From assembly GCA_002432805.1 (NCBI GenBank), contig DJGV01000010.1:62001-126000 (forward strand): 64,000 bases of DNA. Reading direction: 5' to 3'. The position numbers and the translations under genes are program-made. The stretch is from Fervidobacterium sp. UBA5837 (GTDB taxonomy: Bacteria; Thermotogota; Thermotogae; Thermotogales; Fervidobacteriaceae). Positions 59,488-64,000 of the stretch are shown here, piece after piece. The first letter of the stretch is position 1; the number at the start of each line of letters is the position of its first letter. Under the pieces are notes generated by a model. The model ran no database searches. It saw nothing but the letters and a program-made list of their open reading frames with translations, and was not told the DNA's origin.

Positions 59488-60426
59488 TCATGTTAGCCGA
59501 TTACCGAAAGAATCAGTTTTACTTTGATTTCGACAATTTGAGAAAATGAGATGTGCAGCGCCATAAATGGAACTCAGATCGATGTATTTTGCAGTCTCTA
59601 TTTTTACAGGGAAAGGTAGCTGAGTCCATCCACTCTTGAGCGCTCCCGCAAACAGCTTGAAAGACTTTGATATTTGTCCACCGAAAATTATGCTGTCTGG
59701 TCTGAACTTTAACGCAATTGGTTCAAGAACGAACTTCAAATTCATTCCAAGCTCCTCAAAAATCTTCTGACACGTCTGGTCTCCTTGTTCTGCAAAGTGA
59801 GCAATTTCTTCTACCTCAAGATCTTTATCAATACCTTTCAGCTTCTTGTGCTGGGATGCAATCCATCTTGCTGAAATTATGTCTTCAACTATCCCATCAC
59901 CATATGCTAAACCACCTATCCACCCTTCTGGAGGTGTAATTGTTTCATCTATGACTATTTTCCCATTTATCATGAAAGCGGACCCCAATCCGGTTCCTAA
60001 GGTTATTCCTATAACTCTGTTGAGATTTCTAGCAGCCCCCAACCAACTTTCACCTCTTAGAAAAAGGAACGAATCCAACTCAAATATTACGTTATCAACA
60101 TTTAACTGTTGTACAATTTCGTCTCTTAAACTTATCCCATAGACGGAATGATATTTGTTTAGTTTTGGAGGAATGTACAATATTCCTCTTTCATAATCAG
60201 CTGGTCCTGGTATCCCAATCCCTATGCCTTTTATCTCGATATTGAGTTCTCTTGCTCTTTCCAGTTGCATCAGCAATGTCTTTAACATATTTTCTATTAT
60301 TACATCCTTGGAGCAGTTCGATAAAGAAGGTGTCTTACGAAATGTCTCCTGTACTATTTCTCCTTCGCTACTAACAATTGCCGATTTTAAAAAAGTGCCT
60401 CCCATATCCAATGCTATAGCATACAT
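59488..60426 (-). CDS. ROK-family sugar kinase
   Basis: The 312-residue protein has the ROK kinase opening YAIALDMGGTFLKSAIV (phosphate-binding loop DMGGT), the sugar-binding GIGIGIPGPADYERGILY, the catalytic Asp in NVIFELDSFLFLRGESWLG and the ATP-loop GITLGTGLGSAFMINGK. It has no helix-turn-helix, so it is an enzyme rather than a regulator. The zinc motif usual in ROK glucokinases (GH and CXCGXXGC) is absent. In this locus a hexokinase acting on mannose is likely, giving mannose-6-phosphate for the isomerase encoded next. ATG 60426 follows TAGGAGGT. Confidence 0.85.
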   Translation of the reverse strand: MYAIALDMGGTFLKSAIVSSEGEIVQETFRKTPSLSNCSKDVIIENMLKTLLMQLERARELNIEIKGIGIGIPGPADYERGILYIPPKLNKYHSVYGISLRDEIVQQLNVDNVIFELDSFLFLRGESWLGAARNLNRVIGITLGTGLGSAFMINGKIVIDETITPPEGWIGGLAYGDGIVEDIISARWIASQHKKLKGIDKDLEVEEIAHFAEQGDQTCQKIFEELGMNLKFVLEPIALKFRPDSIIFGGQISKSFKLFAGALKSGWTQLPFPVKIETAKYIDLSSIYGAAHLIFSNCRNQSKTDSFGNRLT

Positions 60427-60486
60427 CTTAAGGACCTCCTAATAATTCACTGAGAAGAAATTCTTAAAAGGGATTCTACTTGAAAT

Positions 60487-62271
60487 TCAGGTTGTACTTC
60501 TTTTGACTAAAACTTTTACGACGACACAATTCTGACCACCTTGTATAGTGTATCTGCCAAAACAGGCGGGAACTATTATGGTCTTCGAATTGTAAACGGT
60601 GATATCACTATTTGTGCTGTCTTCTGACTGTATTGTGATTTTATCTCCCTTGATAAGCGTCAAAATGTGGAAATCTTCAAAGGTATCGTCTTTCCATAGT
60701 GTGGAAAATTCAATTCTGCGTACTTCAAAAAGTATCTCTTTTATCCTTTCAAAAAGGTACTCGGTCCCATTTTCTTGAACTCTAATAGCTTCAAGTGTTG
60801 GCCTCAATTTATCGGGTGAAAAATTGAGATTCAAATGCGAATTGAGAACACTGAATGCGTGATCCAAATGTATCTCTCTCAGATTGCCATTCAAATCTGG
60901 CCTAAGGTAATCATATATATGAAAAGTGTAACCATAGCTGGTTCCTATTTCCAAACAGACTTGGTTTTTCCCAAGGGCATGAACGGTTCCGCTGGGTATT
61001 AGAAATAAGTCTCCTGGCTTACTATGAAAAGAGTTTACATACTTCTGGTAATCCAAAGAGGTACGGTTTTCCTTTGATTTCAAAGCATCTTCAAAGAAAT
61101 CATCCAGATTGATTCCATCTTTTAGTCCAAGAAAAACTTCCGAATTATCTTTCGCTTCAACTATGTAGTATGCCTCTTGTTGTCCAACCTTTTCGGAGAA
61201 ATGTTTCTGAACATAAGAATGATCAGGATGAACTTGAATAGCCATATTTCCGCCATCATAACTATCGTCGTAATGGACACGCAAAGGGAAAAAGTAACCA
61301 AACCTATTGAAACCTCTCTCTCCTAATATATATTTCGGATTCTTTGCTAAAAAAGTGTCGAAAGGTACTTCGAAAACATCCTTACCAAACTCGACCAACA
61401 AACTCATATCAGAGGTTACAGCTTCAAAAGCCCAGGCACAATTTCTATAGTTTTCAGGTATTCTTCGTTTTTGCTTTATCCACTGCCCACCCCAAGGCCC
61501 CTGTATATAAAGAGGTTTGAGTTTGAAAGGTTGTTGAGAGAGTTTGGACATAACATAATCAAATGTGGGTCTTGGAATGATTTTTTGCTGAGTATTCGCA
61601 CTTACGTAAAAGTCCATTTTTCTTAGAACATTTCTTCGGTGTTTGTCAAAAAGTGGAGCGTACACATATCTTGTCAATTTAAATGTTTGAACTGACATAC
61701 CGACATCTGCAGCACCTTGAGCATTCAAGCCTCCTTTTGGAACGAACCAAAGATTTCTTTCTTGAACGCTTTTAATAAAATTCTCGTGGGTTACATCAAT
61801 GTAAAACACGTAATCGTAAAAAGTGTTTGTCATTCTGTTTGAAGAACCATATCCAAAACATATAATGACATTATCACTCGATTTCTTTATCTTTTCCTTA
61901 ACTTTAACTACTGCATTCTCATCCAAAAGATCACTTAAATCTCCTTTATACATCCTTCCAAAATGTTCATCTACAGTTATGTATGGTTCTATTGTTCTCC
62001 ATATTTCCTGAGAATTCTTGAAAAAATCGATGCTTTCTATTAAATCAACTGAAATACCATTTTTTTCCAATTCTTCTTTCAACTTAAAAACAATAGACCA
62101 GTCTGCCCCAACGTAACCATCGAAAGCTATTATCAATGGCTTATGATTAAAGACCCGCCCTTCGTCAAAAGAACGTGTTAAGAATGATGAAACTTCGTTT
62201 ACGTTGTTCATTATTGGTTTCAAATTGCTTTGTTTTGGAACTATGTTTAAATCGAATTCTAAATAGTCCAT
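60487..62271 (-). CDS. manA: Type I mannose-6-phosphate isomerase with an N-terminal kinase-like extension
   Basis: The 594-residue protein is nearly twice the minimal length for the bacterial short isomerases. Residues about 245-594 are the cupin-type zinc isomerase: GPWGGQWIKQ, MAIQVHPDHSYVQKHF near 345 (metal-binding Gln and His), EAYYIVEAKDNSEVFLGLKD, and PSGTVHALGKNQVCLEIGTS near 428. Residues about 45-235 resemble a uridine-kinase-like P-loop domain that has lost its P-loop (IIAFDGYVGADWS replaces GXXXXGKS), followed by YDYVFYIDVTHENFIKSVQE. It converts mannose-6-phosphate to fructose-6-phosphate, closing the mannoside route. ATG 62271 follows AGGAGG. The role of the extension is unknown. 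Confidence 0.88.
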   Translation of the reverse strand: MDYLEFDLNIVPKQSNLKPIMNNVNEVSSFLTRSFDEGRVFNHKPLIIAFDGYVGADWSIVFKLKEELEKNGISVDLIESIDFFKNSQEIWRTIEPYITVDEHFGRMYKGDLSDLLDENAVVKVKEKIKKSSDNVIICFGYGSSNRMTNTFYDYVFYIDVTHENFIKSVQERNLWFVPKGGLNAQGAADVGMSVQTFKLTRYVYAPLFDKHRRNVLRKMDFYVSANTQQKIIPRPTFDYVMSKLSQQPFKLKPLYIQGPWGGQWIKQKRRIPENYRNCAWAFEAVTSDMSLLVEFGKDVFEVPFDTFLAKNPKYILGERGFNRFGYFFPLRVHYDDSYDGGNMAIQVHPDHSYVQKHFSEKVGQQEAYYIVEAKDNSEVFLGLKDGINLDDFFEDALKSKENRTSLDYQKYVNSFHSKPGDLFLIPSGTVHALGKNQVCLEIGTSYGYTFHIYDYLRPDLNGNLREIHLDHAFSVLNSHLNLNFSPDKLRPTLEAIRVQENGTEYLFERIKEILFEVRRIEFSTLWKDDTFEDFHILTLIKGDKITIQSEDSTNSDITVYNSKTIIVPACFGRYTIQGGQNCVVVKVLVKRSTT

Positions 62272-62283
62272 ATCATAAGCCTC

Positions 62284-63483
62284 CTATTCGAATTCAACTC
62301 TAACCAATTCAGGCCAGTATCTTTGGTGACTAACAAAAGTGAGATAGATGATTTTTCCATTTTCTTCCGCAAGCTCAGGATGTTCTTTTGCAGCATAGCA
62401 TATATCCAAACTCATGGATTTCCTCGGATTATATAGGGCAACAGGTTCACTCCATGGACCGCAAGGATCATCCGCAGTTCTAAGGTGAATCTTTTCCATT
62501 GCTCCTGAAGATACGACGCCGTTCGAGGCAACCCTACCTGCAAAGGAATATATTGCTATGTATTTGTTTAAGTATGGATTAAACGAGACAGAAAACTCAT
62601 TTGCGTTTCCATCAAAAAGTAATTTTAGGTCTGTAGGTTGTTTTATCCATCCATGTTTCGAATAGTATTCATAATGGCTTAAGTCTTCGATATACTCTGG
62701 TTTTACCCTTGAAAGGTAAATCCCGTGTACTATTTCATTGTCTATCTTATCAACCCTGCTACCATAGATATAAACATATCCGTCTACGAGTCTTTTTAGA
62801 ACGGCGGTGCCAAAAGCTGGAACTTGTTCACCAAGTTTGTTAGGCACTTCACAATTCCACCAAAGAAATGGGTATTCACAGTAGTTAGACAAGTCCTTTG
62901 GAGGAACAGGATAACTCGTAGGTCTCAATCTCTCAAAATCGTAGAACGGATAATTTGATTTAGCTAATCCAACGCCATACAAGTTAATGTCCAAGTTTTG
63001 CTCATTTTTTGAAGGATCGAAAAAGCCACAATCAACCAAAATATAGAAAATATATAGTCTCCCATTATAACAAAAACCATCCATAGGCCAAATTGGTCTG
63101 TATCGATTGCCCCTGTTCGGTGCCAAAACGGTGCTTACAATTTCTCTTGCAATTCCATCTTTTTCAACGTAGAATGCTCTTCTTGATGATAATAGTTCCT
63201 GTCCTGTTTTTGTGTTAGTAAAACAACCCGTATTCTCAATCATCTTAATGTTCTCTCTCGCCCACTCCTTGCCTAACCACACGTCTATTAATTCTTTTTC
63301 AGGATCATAATCAGAACGATTCGGCCCAATCAACGTATCTCCAAAAGTCCAAAAGGATCTTCCATCGTCAAGTGGGATTGAATACGCGCCATCATGTCCT
63401 ATAACCAGTGAGAGATTGTTTCTAAAGAGTTCTCCGATGTATTTCACTGACTTAATCTTTACGTTGCTTTCTAAATAATTCAT
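62284..63483 (-). CDS. DUF4185-like propeller protein, probable glycoside-acting enzyme
   Basis: The 399-residue protein has no signal peptide. Its pattern (VIGHDGAYSIPLDDGRSFWT, FGDTLIGPN, DGFCYNGRLYIFYILVDCG, FSVSFNPYLNKYIAIYSFAG, IHLRTADDPCGPWSEPVALY) is that of DUF4185 and neighbouring five-bladed-propeller glycosidases. The repeated W/YxxxF-G-D and PWSEP blade motifs support the fold. It is the first gene of the long minus-strand unit, 12 bases upstream of manA, with AGGTGAC before ATG 63483. It may be a hydrolase or phosphorylase for the imported mannoside; its activity is unknown. Confidence 0.7.
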   Translation of the reverse strand: MNYLESNVKIKSVKYIGELFRNNLSLVIGHDGAYSIPLDDGRSFWTFGDTLIGPNRSDYDPEKELIDVWLGKEWARENIKMIENTGCFTNTKTGQELLSSRRAFYVEKDGIAREIVSTVLAPNRGNRYRPIWPMDGFCYNGRLYIFYILVDCGFFDPSKNEQNLDINLYGVGLAKSNYPFYDFERLRPTSYPVPPKDLSNYCEYPFLWWNCEVPNKLGEQVPAFGTAVLKRLVDGYVYIYGSRVDKIDNEIVHGIYLSRVKPEYIEDLSHYEYYSKHGWIKQPTDLKLLFDGNANEFSVSFNPYLNKYIAIYSFAGRVASNGVVSSGAMEKIHLRTADDPCGPWSEPVALYNPRKSMSLDICYAAKEHPELAEENGKIIYLTFVSHQRYWPELVRVEFE

Positions 63484-64000
63484 AAAGTCACCTCCAGCTA
63501 TTGGTTAATATCAAAAAACATGCAAATTAACGGCATTAACAAATTGAAAAATAGTTCTTGATCATAAGTGAATTCATGTTTCTAATAATAAGTAAAGTTT
63601 TCTTATTAATATATAATAAACATACTTTCATGAAATGTTAAACCGAGTATTCAGCAGGAAAACTATCATGATTATGCTTCTAGAAGCTTATATGCATTTT
63701 AGTATTTGAATCATAGAATTCCTGAGCAAAGCTACCAATTTCAATCATTTTTGAAAACGAAATAAAATTGAGGGCCTTCCATTTCTGGTAAAAGCATTTG
63801 CCATTAGTTGTTCTTTGCTGACTTTTACACAAACTTATCTCCGATTGTCGAATAATGCGAAATTTGCAAGACCACATGGGAAAAGAGTATAATACAGTGT
63901 GAATAGTTTTGCTAAACCTATGTCATTAGACACCTGCACATCGTGAGACTCTTGAGATATCTTGAATTAGAATATGGAAATGTTGTTGTTCCATAACTTT
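63484..64000. other. Gene-free right end of the window with a possible outward promoter
   Basis: This 517-base stretch holds no gene I can support. TTGCAA (63864-63869) and TATAAT (63888-63893), 18 bases apart on the plus strand, could start a transcript leaving the window. A 65-codon minus-strand frame (63680-63877) lacks a ribosome site. The promoter for the minus-strand mannoside operon should lie between 63484 and about 63620, where AT-rich sequence is seen but no clear pair. Confidence 0.4.

Noticed and set aside
63680..63877. 65-codon minus-strand frame near the right edge
   Set aside because: It has no ribosome site and no recognisable motif; a chance frame or a scrap cannot be distinguished.
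1..64000. tRNA, rRNA, riboswitch or CRISPR features
   Set aside because: I saw no cloverleaf-like sequence, no regularly spaced repeats of 25-40 bases, and no riboswitch core that I could recognise by eye; a covariance-model search would be decisive.

Overview
The window looks like a chromosomal segment of a low-to-moderate GC thermophilic fermentative bacterium of the Thermotogota, most likely Fervidobacterium or a close relative. This rests on gene content (class III ribonucleotide reductase, many sugar ABC importers, LacI and ROK regulators, a two-gene nrdG-nrdD operon), strong GGAGGTGAT-type ribosome binding sites, frequent GTG/TTG starts and tightly packed operons. The genus is an inference; no rRNA gene or other marker is present. 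I saw no tRNA, rRNA, CRISPR array or intact insertion sequence.

Layout. 1-2345 (minus): the start of a CBS-domain gene cut by the window edge, an exported beta-propeller-like protein and coaBC. 2726-8784 (plus): a complete branched-chain amino acid type (Liv) ABC importer with two tandem paralogous binding proteins. 9009-11512 (plus): nrdG-nrdD behind a promoter overlapped by two NrdR-box-like palindromes. 11652-16177 (minus): an M48 protease, mutS and tsaB. 16841-31187 (plus): a long run with a sugar-type ABC importer including its ATPase, a GH38 alpha-mannosidase, a glucosylglycerate-synthase-like GT-A glycosyltransferase, an RpiR regulator, a GT4 glycosyltransferase, a wrecked GntP-family permease gene, a glycerate 2-kinase, a sugar-phosphatase-like EEP protein and an amidase. 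31281-33173 (minus): an exported SAM hydroxide adenosyltransferase family protein fused to a tyrosine-phosphatase-type domain. 33667-42621: a LacI-controlled divergent glycan locus with two exported proteins on the minus strand and lacI, binding protein, two permeases and a GH130 phosphorylase on the plus strand. 42706-48064: a PfkB-family sugar kinase, a diguanylate cyclase, and a copper ATPase with its chaperone. 48246-63483 (minus): a ROK-regulated alpha-mannoside locus.

How the genes work together. Mannose chemistry dominates the right-hand 47 kb. The last locus reads as a nearly complete route: an exported GH38-like enzyme trims a mannoside outside the cell, a binding protein and two permeases import it, a cytoplasmic GH38 releases mannose, a ROK kinase could phosphorylate it, and a phosphomannose isomerase takes it to fructose-6-phosphate. 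The 33.7-42.6 kb locus probably handles another mannoside with GH130 phosphorolysis. Neither of these two importers has its own ATPase; the MsmK/UgpC-type ATPase at 19912-20991 could serve them. The 16.8-31.2 kb locus is the most unusual, because an alpha-mannosidase, glycosyltransferases resembling those that make glucosylglycerate-type solutes, and glycerate 2-kinase lie together. I propose it handles a glycerate-linked mannoside or glucoside (compatible-solute type). That is inference.

Decay marks lie between the operons: a GntP permease with its middle deleted, a C-terminal scrap of an ATPase-like gene, three unidentified frameshifted fragments, and several 10-13 bp tandem duplications. 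Strong hairpins follow most binding-protein genes and probably set their higher expression relative to the permeases.
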